Of a stretch of 64,000 nucleotides of DNA, positions 35,510 through 46,700 are shown piece after piece. The notes beneath the pieces were generated by a model. It saw nothing but the letters and a program-made list of their open reading frames with translations. It searched no databases and had not been told where the DNA came from. Position 1 is the stretch's first letter. Each line of letters begins with the position of its first letter. The stretch spans positions 1 through 64,000 of the forward strand of contig NZ_PGVG01000017.1 in the NCBI RefSeq assembly GCF_002795245.1, written 5' to 3'. Source of the stretch: Bradyrhizobium forestalis. GTDB taxonomy: Bacteria > Pseudomonadota > Alphaproteobacteria > Rhizobiales > Xanthobacteraceae. Both the position numbers and the translations under genes were made by a program.

Positions 35510-38500
35510 TCACCACGTGTCGATACACGGCCGCTTCTTCGCCGTCCTCGCGGGCGGCTTCGGCACGGACCGCAGACCCGCCATGATCCAGCGCCGCGTC
35601 TCGGCGGGGTCGATGACGTTGTCGATCTCGAACACCGATGCGATCGAGACCGCCTTGCCGTTGGCATAGAGTTCGGCGACCTTGTTGCGGTAGTAGGTCT
35701 CGCGCTCCTCGGGATCGGTGATCGCCTCCATCTCCTTGCGGAAGCCGAGGCGGACATAGCCCTCCAGGCCCATGCCGCCGAACTCGCCCGTCGGCCAGGC
35801 CGCGGTGAAGAACGAGGCGTGGAAGCCGCCGCCGATCATCGACTGCGCCCCCAAGCCATAGCCCTTGCGCAGCACAATGCCGAACAGCGGCACGGTGAGG
35901 CTCGCGCCTGTCACGAACATGCGCGAGACGTGGCGCACGATCGCGGTCTTCTCAGCTTCCGGGCCGACCATGAAGCCGGGCGTGTCGCAAAGCGAGACGA
36001 TCGGCAGATCGAAGGCGTCGCAGAGCTGGAGGAAGCGCGCGGCCTTGTCGCCGGCATCGGCATCGATGGCGCCGCCGAGATGGCGCGGATTGTTGGCGAT
36101 CAGGCCGAACGGCTTGCCTTCGATGCGGATCAGCGCGGTGATCATGCCGACGCCGTAGTCGCGTCGAAGCTCCAGCACGCTGTCCTTGTCGGCGACGAGG
36201 TCAATCACGCTACGGATGTCGTAGACGCGCAGGCGGTTCTCGGGGATCGCGCGGCGGAGCAGGCGCTGGTCGGCGGCTTCCCACTCGGTCACCGCGCCTT
36301 GGAAATAAGACAGGTATTTCTGCGCGACGCGCGTCGCCTCCTCCTCGTCCTCGACCAGGATGTCAATGACGCCGTTTGGCGCCTGGAACGTAACAGGGCC
36401 GACCTCGGCCGGGTGGTAGACACCGAGCCCGCCGCCCTCGATCATGGCGGGACCGCCCATGCCGATCGAGGCGTTCTTGGTGGCGATGATGACGTCGCAA
36501 CAGCCGAGCATCGCGGCATTGCCCGCAAAGCAATAGCCGGAAACGACGCCGATGACAGGCACCAGGCCGGAGAGCCTTGCGAACTGCACGAAGGACGGGC
36601 CGTCGAGCCCGGTCATGCCGAGCCGGTCGGTGTCGCCGGGCCGGCCGCCGCCGCCCTCCGCATAGAACACCAGCGGCACGCGCCAGTCTTCCGCGAGCGT
36701 CAGCATGCGGTCGATCTTCTTGTGATTCATGTGGCCCTGCGTGCCCGCGAGCACGGTGTAGTCATAGGCCACGACGATGCAGCGGCCGCCCTCGGGGCCG
36801 AACTTCCCGGCATTCACCGTGGCGACGCCCATGACCAGACCGTCGGCCGGTGTATTCTTGATGAGGTCGTCGAGCTTGCGCCGGCGGCGCTGCGCCGCGA
36901 TCGCAAGGCTGCCGTACTCCATGAACGAGCCTTGGTCGACGAGCTGGGCGATATTCTCGCGCGCGGTGCGCTGGTTGGTGTTGCGCCGGCGCTCGACCGA
37001 GGCCGGGCGATTCTCATCGAGCGTATTGGCCTGGCGCGCGATCAGCTCGGCGAGATCAGAGCGAATGTGGTCGAGATCGACATCGGCTTCCGCCGCCGTG
37101 CTATCAGCGGCGACGTCGAGCGGCTCGAGATATAGGATCGGCTCGCCATGCATCAACGTGACGCCGTCGCCGGCGACGAGCATCATGACGCGGCCGCCCT
37201 GCTCGGCCATGACCAGATGCTCCATCTTCATGGATTCGATCACGGCGAGCTGCTGGCCCGGGCGCACGATCTCGCCCTCCTTCACCTGAATGGTGACGAT
37301 GGTCCCTTGCAGGGGCGCCGCGACCATCACCGCGCCTTCGGGCACGATCTGCGCGGCATGCGCTTCCGCGCCGTGACCGGAGTGCTCGGTCGCGGCAAAG
37401 TAGAGCGGCCTGGCCGCGCCATCGGCGGCCTCGACGAGCTTTGCGATATTGCGGTCGATGAAATCGGTCGCGATGCGGTTGGTCCTGAAATCGGGATGCG
37501 CCAGCACCGCCTGCAGGAAGGCGGTGTTGGTGACGACGCCGTCGATCCGGAACTCGCGCAAGGCGCGCGAGGCTTTTGCGACGACGTCGTGCCAGGCTTC
37601 GCCCGGCGTGTGCACGATCACCTTGGCCAGCAGCGAATCGAAGGCCGCACTGGTCTTGTAGCCGGCGTAACCAAAACTATCGACGCGGACGCCTGGACCC
37701 GACGGCGGCTCGAACACGGCAAGCACGCCGCCGGTCGGATGGGTCGCGCCCGTCTCATCCAGCGTCTCCATGTTGACGCGAAGCTGCATGGCATGGCCGC
37801 GCGGCTTCGGGATCGAACCCTGCGCAAGACCCAGCGAGGCCAGCGTGCTGCCTGCAGCGACCGCGAGCTGGGCGCGGACGAGGTCGACGCCGAGCACCTC
37901 TTCCGTGACGGTGTGCTCGACCTGGAGCCGCGGATTGGCCTCAATGAAGGCAAAGCTGTCCTCGGCAGTGCCGTCGACCAGGAACTCGAACGTGCCGAGA
38001 TTGTCGTAAGACGCCGCACTCGCCAATTGCTTCGCCGCCTCAATGATGCGGCCGCGCAAGGGATCGCTCAGCGAGGGGCTCGGCGCCACCTCGATCAGCT
38101 TCTGATGGCGGCGCTGGATGGTGCATTCGCGCTCCCAGAGATGGGAGATCGCGCCATGGCGGTCGCCGATGATCTGGACCTCGATGTGACGCGCCTGCCG
38201 GATCAGTCGCTCGGCATAGACGCCGTCGAAGCCGAACGCGGCTTTGGCTTCCGACTGGCAGCGCGCATAGGCCTCGGCGAGATCGGACGCGTTCTCGACC
38301 ACGCGCATGCCGCGACCGCCGCCGCCGGCCATCGCCTTGATCACGATCGCCGCGTTGCTGCCGAGCGAGGCGAAGAACGCCGTGATCTCCGCGAGGCTCG
38401 ACGGCCCGCTGGTGCCGGCAATGATCGGCACGCCGCAGCGCTTTGCCAGTTGCCGGGCCGCGACCTTGTCGCCGAACAGTTCGAGCGCTGTCGCCTTCGG

Positions 38501-38812
38501 CCCGACGAAGACGATGCCGCCGTCAGCGCAGGCCTTCGCGAACGCTGCGTTCTCGCTGAGGAAGCCGTAGCCGGGATGCACGGCATCGCAGCCGGCCGCC
38601 TTCGCCGCGTTCACCACCGCATCGATATCGAGATAAGCCCGGGCGCCACGGCCGGGGATTTCGACCGCTTCATCGGCAACGCGCACGTGCAGCGACAGCG
38701 CATCGTCGGCGGGATGGATCGCAACGGTCGCGCTGCCGGCGTCGGCCGCCGCGCGCGCGATGCGGATGGCGATCTCGCCGCGATTGGCAATCAGGAGTTT
38801 CTTGAACGACAT
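35510..38812 (-). CDS. Single-chain biotin-dependent acyl-CoA carboxylase
   Basis: The 1100-residue chain fuses all three parts. Biotin carboxylase comes first (about 1-450; FKKLLIANRGEIAIRIARAA, ATP-grasp loop KAMAGGGGRGMRVV). A biotinyl domain with the biotinylated Lys in VIESMKMEHLV follows (about 530-545), and then a carboxyltransferase pair (about 600-1085; EYGSLAIAAQRRRR, LRKGYGLGAQSMIGGGFHAS). Acetyl- or propionyl-CoA carboxylases are usually split over two or more proteins in Proteobacteria, so this fused form is less usual. Which acyl-CoA it carboxylates is not shown. The ATG at 38812 is preferred over an in-frame start nine codons upstream because the family starts near MSFKKLLIANRG. 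Confidence 0.9.
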   Translation of the reverse strand: MSFKKLLIANRGEIAIRIARAAADAGSATVAIHPADDALSLHVRVADEAVEIPGRGARAYLDIDAVVNAAKAAGCDAVHPGYGFLSENAAFAKACADGGIVFVGPKATALELFGDKVAARQLAKRCGVPIIAGTSGPSSLAEITAFFASLGSNAAIVIKAMAGGGGRGMRVVENASDLAEAYARCQSEAKAAFGFDGVYAERLIRQARHIEVQIIGDRHGAISHLWERECTIQRRHQKLIEVAPSPSLSDPLRGRIIEAAKQLASAASYDNLGTFEFLVDGTAEDSFAFIEANPRLQVEHTVTEEVLGVDLVRAQLAVAAGSTLASLGLAQGSIPKPRGHAMQLRVNMETLDETGATHPTGGVLAVFEPPSGPGVRVDSFGYAGYKTSAAFDSLLAKVIVHTPGEAWHDVVAKASRALREFRIDGVVTNTAFLQAVLAHPDFRTNRIATDFIDRNIAKLVEAADGAARPLYFAATEHSGHGAEAHAAQIVPEGAVMVAAPLQGTIVTIQVKEGEIVRPGQQLAVIESMKMEHLVMAEQGGRVMMLVAGDGVTLMHGEPILYLEPLDVAADSTAAEADVDLDHIRSDLAELIARQANTLDENRPASVERRRNTNQRTARENIAQLVDQGSFMEYGSLAIAAQRRRRKLDDLIKNTPADGLVMGVATVNAGKFGPEGGRCIVVAYDYTVLAGTQGHMNHKKIDRMLTLAEDWRVPLVFYAEGGGGRPGDTDRLGMTGLDGPSFVQFARLSGLVPVIGVVSGYCFAGNAAMLGCCDVIIATKNASIGMGGPAMIEGGGLGVYHPAEVGPVTFQAPNGVIDILVEDEEEATRVAQKYLSYFQGAVTEWEAADQRLLRRAIPENRLRVYDIRSVIDLVADKDSVLELRRDYGVGMITALIRIEGKPFGLIANNPRHLGGAIDADAGDKAARFLQLCDAFDLPIVSLCDTPGFMVGPEAEKTAIVRHVSRMFVTGASLTVPLFGIVLRKGYGLGAQSMIGGGFHASFFTAAWPTGEFGGMGLEGYVRLGFRKEMEAITDPEERETYYRNKVAELYANGKAVSIASVFEIDNVIDPAETRRWIMAGLRSVPKPPARTAKKRPCIDTW

Positions 38813-39023
38813 GCAGGCCGCCTCCACGCCCGCGTGCAAGTCGCGGGATCAGGTTCGAGCATCCTGCATCCTCACTTTCGCAGCGGTCGTCAAGACCAGT
38901 CAGACCTGCGTCGAGACCCGCTCCCGTAAGCCGGAATATCCTTGCGCGGGCGGCCTCGCGAGCGGCGGTCGCCCCGGACGCCTTGGGCGAGGCACGCGCG
39001 TGCTTCAAGAGGTCGCGAACTGC

Positions 39024-42000
39024 TCAACCATATTGGACCTCGCGCCCGAAGAATTCTGGCAGCCGATCGACATAGCGGTATTCGAGAGGCAGCGCTGGCC
39101 TTACCCCCTCCTTCATCGCCTTGATGAACTCGAGGTCGTTGCACACCATCACCTGGACCTTGAACGGATCGAGTATTTGCTCGCGCAGAGGTGACCCTCC
39201 CCCATAGGAGATATAGAGCGGAAGGGGTCCGCTGTACTTCAAATCAAATGGGTCCTGACTCGAGAATTTGAAGTTGCAGAGGGCAAACATGTGATCCGTT
39301 TTGCCTAATCGGATCATCACAACGGTGGGCGTCTCCTTTCCATGCTGGGCCATCAACTCTTCGGCAAGGCTGTGTTCCTCTTCGTGGGTTTCTATGGAGC
39401 GGAGGCGACACATCATGCCCTGTTGGAATAGCGTCTTCCTTACCGACATCGTGATCGGTCTCTTGGAAGCATCGGAATGCGTCACCACGACGGCCAGACA
39501 ATGGATCAGTCTCAAGAATTCCCGCTGCCCTAGATTCCGCCACAACGACCCGATTGTCGCATTGTCACAAGTACCTGTCGTCAGTAGTTGACGAGTCTGA
39601 TCCAGGCCTCCGCGGACCAGTGCTTCCATCGCCTGCTCCTGATCGACCTTTGATTTCTCCAGGAGATGAAGCAACTCCTTGATCTCCGGGCTCAGCAGTT
39701 GAACCTTCTTGAACTTGCTTACTTCGGTACGCAGCGCGATGATTTCTGCGCCGGACAATGGCTCCGCCGGATAGCTCAACCCCTTCAGCGCTCGCTCAAC
39801 GACATCCCCGCACCAAGGCTTGGTCAAGACCGAAAAGATCGTCGAACGATCGGCCAGGATGGTGGAGAGCATGCGAGCGTCCCCACGAGCCGCGGCCAGG
39901 TCTACGCACCGGCTTGCGCCCTCGACATCATCAAGTGCGGCGCATAGCCAAAACCCGGCCTCGAGCTCGTCGTTCGACGACGTTTCCGCGATGTGCAGAT
40001 CAGTGGATTTCACGAGGCTTGCGTTCGCATCACCTCTTGCTGCGGCGAGCGTGAAGCGAAGGACATCCTTCCACTGATCCGACCAGCGCTCCGAGCTGTC
40101 GATCAACGTCCCCGCCTTCTCATAGTCACCAGCTCCGATCAGCGCTATGACGTGGTAGAAATCGGCTTGAAACGGCTCGTACGGCTCCGCCCGCAAGACA
40201 GTGAACAGCTGCAATGCTTCAGCATACCTGCCAGCAATGCAATAGCTGATGGCCCGCCAATGACGAACGAACAGTTCGTCCTGGCTTTCGTTCTCGTACA
40301 GAACGTCTACATCCGCCGCGACCGCAGCATACCACGACGCAAGGTGCTTCGCTTTCAATCGCGCTTCCCACATTCTCAATTCGTCATTGCCGGCAAGCGC
40401 AGCTTCGTCGAACGCCAGGGTTGCTTCTGCCGGACGGTCAAGATGATAGAGGGCCAGCCCCCTGAAATAGTGGACCTGGCGCGGGTCTTGCCCTTCAGCC
40501 GCTGCCCTCTCCAACGCGACCAGAGACTCCTCGTAGACATCCCGCTGAAGGGAACACCAACCGAGATCAAACCAAGCGCCCGCGTTTGCTGGCTCGGCTG
40601 CGGCGAGCAGGGTACAAGAGGCATGCATGTCATCGAACAGGCGATTCTCTTCACAGAACGCCGACTTCACACGGCTGGCCCATTTTGTGTGGGCCGGATC
40701 CCGCTCGGCATCCCCCAGCACTTCGATAATTTCATCCGTATTCAACGGGGGCGCGATCTTCGCTGCCAGCAGCACGCTGATCGCGAAGGCCCGCTTTCCG
40801 ACAGATAGCGAGGGGTCTGCGGCGTACCGCAAGGCGAGTCCCCTGGTCTTCTTGCCGCCTATGCAGGCTGAAAAGAAATCCTCGGATACCTCGTCGCTGG
40901 CCAATCTGGCGGCGACCTCCTCCTCGAACCCAGCGTCCAGCAACGTCGTCACCGCCTGGAGCGCCGCATTGTAACGGTCATCCGCTTCCGCACCTCTTCC
41001 CTCCGGCGCGATCCATCTATGATCTTTCTCAAACTTCGCTTCCGAACCGAACACGAATCTGGCGCCCGGCCTCGCGCGCAGCGGCTCCAGTGGCGAATGT
41101 TGTCCTGACAACAGCCGGCGCGCGAGCTTTAGGGCGGTCGGACCGTGCGGCCCCTCCGCGGCGACGCAACCGCGCAAGCCGTCCGCGAGGTCAGCGGGCG
41201 GCAGGAGTCGCCCTGGCTCAATGAACTGATCCAGAACGACGCTACTGCGACCTGCCAGGAGCAAGAAGTGCACGACCCCCGATTTCGGCAAGTCGAACTG
41301 ACGAAACAGTCGCTCGTATCGATCTGCAATGGGCTGCAACGCTTCCATCAGCGGGGGATGGTCGGCCCAGCGACGCAAGCAGCGGACCACGCCTTCATCA
41401 CCCGCGCAGCGCCCGCGAGGCTCGTCGAAATAGCCGATGAAGTCGCTATGCAGCCGCGACAGCCGGTCGATGATCGATTTGACCGCCTGAGTTGACCCGG
41501 GCCGCAGCTCGGCGAAGATCTCCGCCAGAAGCAGCGTGGCCGCCGCGCTGATGGCCGGCTCTGGAGATCGTTCGGTCGCCGACCTCATACGAAACAATCT
41601 CTGCAGCAGCGACGGCTTCTCCGTGGGTTCCGGCGACTTGCAAAAGAACGACGAAAGCGTTTCGGCCAGATCGCATCGCTGCTGGTCATCACGATAAGGA
41701 GGGGACGACGCCCAGATCGAAAAGGCGAACAGGACGACGCTGCGCAACCGAGGCTCGTGGCATGCCCTGGCGGTCAGGTCCAGGATCACTGAATCCTCCG
41801 GCTTGAAGCGCTGCGTGATCCAGCGCGCGGCGAGAAACTCCCGGCAGGTTTCGTGAGACCACGCGACCGGCTCGACGGACGTCATGACGCCGCCCCGCGT
41901 TCTCAGCCAACCCAAGACCTCGTTCGCGGCGCCACGGGCCAGCGGCGGCGGCATGTCGCTGCGCAATTCCTGGAGGGCGTCGGCGACGGCCTCTGAAACA

Positions 42001-43508
42001 ATTGGCGCCGAATGGATGGATACATCGAATTGCGATGCGGCAATCGATCCAAGCACACGCAAGATGCCCTCGTCGTTGACGAGCACGTCCGGAATCTCGA
42101 TCGGCCCCTCAGTGGCGTCGCCGAAGGATTGGCGGATCAGGAGCTCATAGAGCTCTCCACGCGTATCCGGCAACTTGCGATCCCGCCGTATGATGGCCGC
42201 CGCCATCCGAACCCCGAGCGCCGTATCGAAAGCAAACGAACGCCCACGATCGCGCTCCTGGAAAAATCGCTGAAGCTCCGCTTCGCTAAGCAGCGCCCTC
42301 GCGATGTCGGCCGCCTGAGACGGGCTGAGCTGATAAAGAGTCAGACAGGAGCAGGCGTCCGCCGATGCGAAGATCGTATTCCGCAAGAGATCCGCATCTC
42401 TTGTCGTAATGACCATGGAAGCTGCGGGAAATTGCTTTCTGAGTTGCTCCAGGAACGTCAGAACCCGCCTTCGGTCGGCACTCGGAACTTCATCGAGGCC
42501 ATCAAACAAAAGGAGCGCCGAGACCTTCGCGGCTTTTGGCCAAGACGTGAGAAAGTCGTCAGGCATCGGCTTGAGAAGGGTAAAGTCACGCGCCGAAATG
42601 AACGCATTCCTTATCTTCTGCTCGAACGTTTCCCCACTCGCCACGGCGATGTGTCGCAATCGAACCAGAAACGGCAAGCGTTGACACGAGAGCCCAACTG
42701 CGGCCGGATCGCTCCACGCCAGAAGAGCAAACCTTCGAATGAGGGTCGACTTCCCCGTCCCGGCTCCGCCACATAGAACAGCGGCACCATCCTTGTCGAT
42801 GACGTCCGCTAGCAGCTCGCGCGCCAGCGCAACTGGCGGCGAGTCGCTCGACTTGTCGCCGCGCGCCCGCAACGACATCGCCTGAATGGTCGTCTGGCCC
42901 GCATCGATGTCGACATAAAGTTGTTTGGCATCGGAGGACAAGCTGTCGCCAAGTGTGTAAGTCGACTTTCCGCAGAAGGACTCCAGGCCTTCGATATACA
43001 TCGAAATGCTGGCGGCCGCCTCGCGTTCGCCTTCGTATCGCGCGATCATCGCTCCGATGTCGGCGATGACCGTGGTCATCGCCGCATTCCAACGCTCGGC
43101 GCCCATGGCCGGGTCGAGACACGGCATCTGCTGCGCCGAGTGGGTTCCGGGAAGAGCCGTCGGACTGACCTCATCGATCGTGCAAGCGAGCAGTTTCTGT
43201 TCTGCCCGCGCGTAGCCGGCCTCCTCCAGCCACGTGATGCGCTCCTTGCCGCTGACAACGCCATCGGTTACCGCATGGCTCGACCAGCACACCAGAATGC
43301 ACGCTGCCTGCTTCTTTGCTTCGTCGATCTCATCTTCCCATCGCCCTCCGGCACGGATCCGGTGGAATGACTCCACCTCGGAGGCGGAAAAACCCGCGGC
43401 GACCGGATTGTCGAGCCACACTTGCAGGCCAGCCTTACGCAAGGCGACGATGATAGGCTTTATTCGAGGTTTGTCGGGGCTCGCGTGACTAATGAACACG
43501 TAAGACAT
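39024..43508 (-). CDS. TIR-NACHT-TPR protein, predicted NLR-like immune sensor
   Basis: The 1494-residue protein begins with a TIR domain (about 1-150; SYVFISHASPDKPRIKPIIV, then the acidic WLEEAGYARA, where TIR NADases carry their catalytic Glu). A NACHT-type STAND ATPase follows (about 235-560) with Walker A GGAGTGKS at 247-254 and Walker B LLLFDGLDE at 332-340. The middle is helical, and TPR-like repeats span about 970-1160 (AWFDLGWCSLQRDVYEESLV; RGLALYHLDRPAEATLAFDE). The C-terminal 200 residues are unassigned. Such layouts are known for bacterial NLR-like antiphage proteins. The ATG at 43508 follows AGGGA. The SLOG-patatin gene is upstream on the same strand, with a closely similar promoter element before each. 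Confidence 0.88.
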   Translation of the reverse strand: MSYVFISHASPDKPRIKPIIVALRKAGLQVWLDNPVAAGFSASEVESFHRIRAGGRWEDEIDEAKKQAACILVCWSSHAVTDGVVSGKERITWLEEAGYARAEQKLLACTIDEVSPTALPGTHSAQQMPCLDPAMGAERWNAAMTTVIADIGAMIARYEGEREAAASISMYIEGLESFCGKSTYTLGDSLSSDAKQLYVDIDAGQTTIQAMSLRARGDKSSDSPPVALARELLADVIDKDGAAVLCGGAGTGKSTLIRRFALLAWSDPAAVGLSCQRLPFLVRLRHIAVASGETFEQKIRNAFISARDFTLLKPMPDDFLTSWPKAAKVSALLLFDGLDEVPSADRRRVLTFLEQLRKQFPAASMVITTRDADLLRNTIFASADACSCLTLYQLSPSQAADIARALLSEAELQRFFQERDRGRSFAFDTALGVRMAAAIIRRDRKLPDTRGELYELLIRQSFGDATEGPIEIPDVLVNDEGILRVLGSIAASQFDVSIHSAPIVSEAVADALQELRSDMPPPLARGAANEVLGWLRTRGGVMTSVEPVAWSHETCREFLAARWITQRFKPEDSVILDLTARACHEPRLRSVVLFAFSIWASSPPYRDDQQRCDLAETLSSFFCKSPEPTEKPSLLQRLFRMRSATERSPEPAISAAATLLLAEIFAELRPGSTQAVKSIIDRLSRLHSDFIGYFDEPRGRCAGDEGVVRCLRRWADHPPLMEALQPIADRYERLFRQFDLPKSGVVHFLLLAGRSSVVLDQFIEPGRLLPPADLADGLRGCVAAEGPHGPTALKLARRLLSGQHSPLEPLRARPGARFVFGSEAKFEKDHRWIAPEGRGAEADDRYNAALQAVTTLLDAGFEEEVAARLASDEVSEDFFSACIGGKKTRGLALRYAADPSLSVGKRAFAISVLLAAKIAPPLNTDEIIEVLGDAERDPAHTKWASRVKSAFCEENRLFDDMHASCTLLAAAEPANAGAWFDLGWCSLQRDVYEESLVALERAAAEGQDPRQVHYFRGLALYHLDRPAEATLAFDEAALAGNDELRMWEARLKAKHLASWYAAVAADVDVLYENESQDELFVRHWRAISYCIAGRYAEALQLFTVLRAEPYEPFQADFYHVIALIGAGDYEKAGTLIDSSERWSDQWKDVLRFTLAAARGDANASLVKSTDLHIAETSSNDELEAGFWLCAALDDVEGASRCVDLAAARGDARMLSTILADRSTIFSVLTKPWCGDVVERALKGLSYPAEPLSGAEIIALRTEVSKFKKVQLLSPEIKELLHLLEKSKVDQEQAMEALVRGGLDQTRQLLTTGTCDNATIGSLWRNLGQREFLRLIHCLAVVVTHSDASKRPITMSVRKTLFQQGMMCRLRSIETHEEEHSLAEELMAQHGKETPTVVMIRLGKTDHMFALCNFKFSSQDPFDLKYSGPLPLYISYGGGSPLREQILDPFKVQVMVCNDLEFIKAMKEGVRPALPLEYRYVDRLPEFFGREVQYG

Positions 43509-43675
43509 CTGCTTCGTCCCTGTCGACGACCACAAACGCTCCGACTAATCGTTATGATTTCAAACAGGTTCGGCCGGCAGGGTACGCTGCCTTGGCGATA
43601 GTCCGCGCCCGGTCGATTTGCGGGGAAGCCGAAATCAGAGAATAGTCGGATGCAACCAATGGAATATTCGTTCCG

Positions 43676-43703
43676 ATGATACAATCCATCGCCTTTAGTG
43701 CAA
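43676..43703 (-). promoter_or_regulatory. Promoter-like element of the TIR-NACHT gene
   Basis: Read on the minus strand, TTGCAC (43698-43703) and TATCAT (43676-43681) are separated by exactly 16 bases ending GGATTG, with AAGGGGC upstream of the first hexamer. The same layout and many of the same bases precede the SLOG-patatin gene (47123-47150). The predicted transcript would have a leader of about 160 bases. The region 43536-43766 otherwise holds no gene. Confidence 0.55.
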
Positions 43704-43766
43704 GCCCCTTGATGCGCACGATGAGGCAGCTTCAGAGAGGCTCAGCTCCTTCGGCTCTTCACAGCC

Positions 43767-46700
43767 TCATCGCGTGTCGTCGGCTTTCAAACCAAGCCGG
43801 CTTAGCCGTCCCAGCTTCAGAAAAAAGCCGTCGACGAGCCAGAGATGGAGCCGTGCCGGGACGCACAACACGAGCGTCAAGACACCGACCGCGATCCTGG
43901 TTACGTGTTCGCGAATGATCGGAACGGCCAACAAAACCGCCATGACCACAACCGCAATGACGGCACCGAGAATTGTCCGACGATCGATCGTGAGTGGCGT
44001 CTCATTTGCGCCTGATGTGAACAGCCCGAACAGCCAGATGCCCGCCGCGACAACCCCAAACATCGCAAGCAGCCCAGTCGACAGGAGAAGTACGCGGGAC
44101 TGCGACCAGACCCGGAACATGAGCTTACCTCCGCTGCCAAGCAGGCCGAGCAGACGCTGGTAGTTCGGATCGGACGTCCTCGCGTCGTTCATGATGGATT
44201 CGATGGCCAGGAAATTCCAATGTCCCGGAGCCTGCGTGGCCTGCGGCAGAACCTGCACCTTGGAAAGATAGTGATCGGTCATGCGATAGCCGCTGGTCAT
44301 CAGGGCAAAGGCCTCGACGTCGGAAAAGCTGTCGAGGTCGGTGCGGATCCCGGCGAGGAGCTGCTGGACCTCCTTGCGGATATTGTAGCTGGTGCGCGGC
44401 TCGCCTATGGTGGCCCTCGGCTCGTGCGGTTCCTCGCATCCGATCCAGTCGAGCGGCACGACGTCGAGATCCTTCTTCAGGTGGATGAACATCGCCCCCT
44501 TGAGCAGGCCGCGCTTCTCCAGCGTATCGAGGCGCGTGTATTGCTCCTGCCGAACGCGCTCCATGAGCACGGAATTGCTGCGCATGAGCGGCGCAACGGT
44601 TCCGCCACCGGGATCAATCGCAACGTCTGTTTGTCCCGAAGCATCGCTCACGAGAACGACGCTGCAGCCTTGCTCGAACAGGCCCGCGATGCCCTGATTG
44701 TCGTGTACGCCGCCGTCGACCTGGCGCAGGACGAGTGGCTCCGCCTTCTTGCCGCGCTGCTCGAGCCGGTAAAGGCCATCGAGCCTGATGGGCTCGAACA
44801 GGCCCGGCACGCAGGCGGATGCAACCACCGCCTGCGACAGCGGCGTATTCCGGTGCGCCGGCGGCGCCTCGTTGTGGTACATCCTGCGCAGCCGGTTGGT
44901 GCCGTCGGCGTTGGGATCGATGGCCCACGGAGACTCGCCCATATAGCTCACCGTGTATTGCCAGGCATGCCCGGTGTTCAAGGTCGTGGCGTTGAGGATC
45001 AGCATCGGCACCTTGGCGGCGCGGCGCCAATTGTGGATCTTCGGATCGAAGCCCTCCTCGGCGTCGGCGGGGATAATTCTCAGCTCTTTCAGGAGCAGGG
45101 GGGTGCCGGGCTGCTCCGTCTTGACGCCGATCTTGTCGAAGAGCTGGCTCTCGAACAGCTCACCCAACCGAACCGTTCGCGTATAGGCACGGCTGAAAAT
45201 GGAGCGCAGCAACGCGGCCGGATTTGCAAATACGCGCATCCGGATGTTCGTCTGCACACCTGCGAGAAAGTCGGTCGCGACCTGCCTCACGAGCTCGACG
45301 TATTTCTCGCGAATCTTCTCCGGCTCCAGCTCATCCAGCTTCGTGGTCATCATCATCTCGCGCAGCGCGAGGTAATAATGGGCACCAATGATCGAACCGC
45401 CGGAGACGCAAGACAGCACCTCAACCCGGCGCAGCACGTCGAGTTCGGCCATCCTTGCAAGCACACCAATGTGGAACAACGATGCCCTAAAGCCGCCGCC
45501 GGACAGTGCCAGACCGACCTTGCCGATGAAGGCGCTCTCGCGCGCTGCCGGCGATTTGGCAGCATTGCTTTTGCTCGCCACCTTCAATTCAAGGAAATCG
45601 TCGAGGACCGCGGATGCCTTCAGGACCTCGGGTGAGTCAGGAGATGGCGTACCCTTTTGCTGTAGCTGAGCAAGCGTCGCGAGTTGGGTGGCCGTGCTGC
45701 GAAATTCCCAATCCGGCGTGCCGCGGACGCTCTTTGCTCTCGTCAGCCAGGTCTTGGCGTCGTCATATTTTCGCAGTCCGAACAGCGCTTCGGCGACCGT
45801 GACGAGATACCACCATTCCCTGTCGAGGTCAGGATTGTTGGACCGCATCGGCACCAGCTGCGCCTCGATCGCCTCACGTATCTTCTGAGCCTCGGCTCGC
45901 CGCTCATCAACCGATGGCGCCTCGTTGGCCGCTTCGATCTCAGCCAGCTGGTCCAGAACGAATGCGGCGTTGATCGCGGTGTAGCCCTTGTCGATCTCGG
46001 GTCCGACCTCAAAGCCCCGCCGGTAGAAGCGGTATGAGCGCTCGAGCTGATCCTTCTGACCGGTCGCCTGCCAGCGTCGCTTGAAAATCGCGCCGGCCAG
46101 TCCAAGCACCTCCTGATCCCGGGTGGTGGAGAGGTCAAAATGCCCGCCGAGGATCTCCATGGCCCTGTCGAGGGCCACCAGGACCGGCATGTCGGAATCC
46201 TTATAGGTGCACAACGCATGCTGCCGCGCAAATTTGTCGCGGAGCTCGGCCCTGTCGATCTGGGTCTTCCGGACCTTGCCGATGACTTGGCGCGCCCAAC
46301 CGAACCTGTCCTCCTCCTTCAGCCGATTGACCAGAGCCAGGACCTGGTCGGGTGAGAGGTTGCTTCCTCTGAGATAATCCTTGGCCTCGTCGATAACCGG
46401 ACAGGTCAGAACGACACGATCCTCGAAGCCCGCCTGGATCGCCGATTGCCGAAACCGGGCGGTTAAATCGTTGCCTTCCCTGGCCGTCCCGTCCCACACG
46501 ATCGCGGAGACCCGCCGATGCGCCCCGGCATCCTTCGCCAGCGCTTCCGCCTGCTCGATGATCGCCGCGTTTGCGGCTGCGTAGGCAGCATCACCGTCCT
46601 CCGGCTTTCCAGCCAGCACGATCAGATCGCCGCGCCTTTGGGCTGCTTCGATCATGCGATCGAAGATCGGCTGCCACTTTCCTGGACGGTCATTGACGGA

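Noticed and set aside
38813..39023. Sigma-54 promoter for the carboxylase gene
   Set aside because: No GG-N10-GC arrangement with the usual context was found on the minus strand in this gap.
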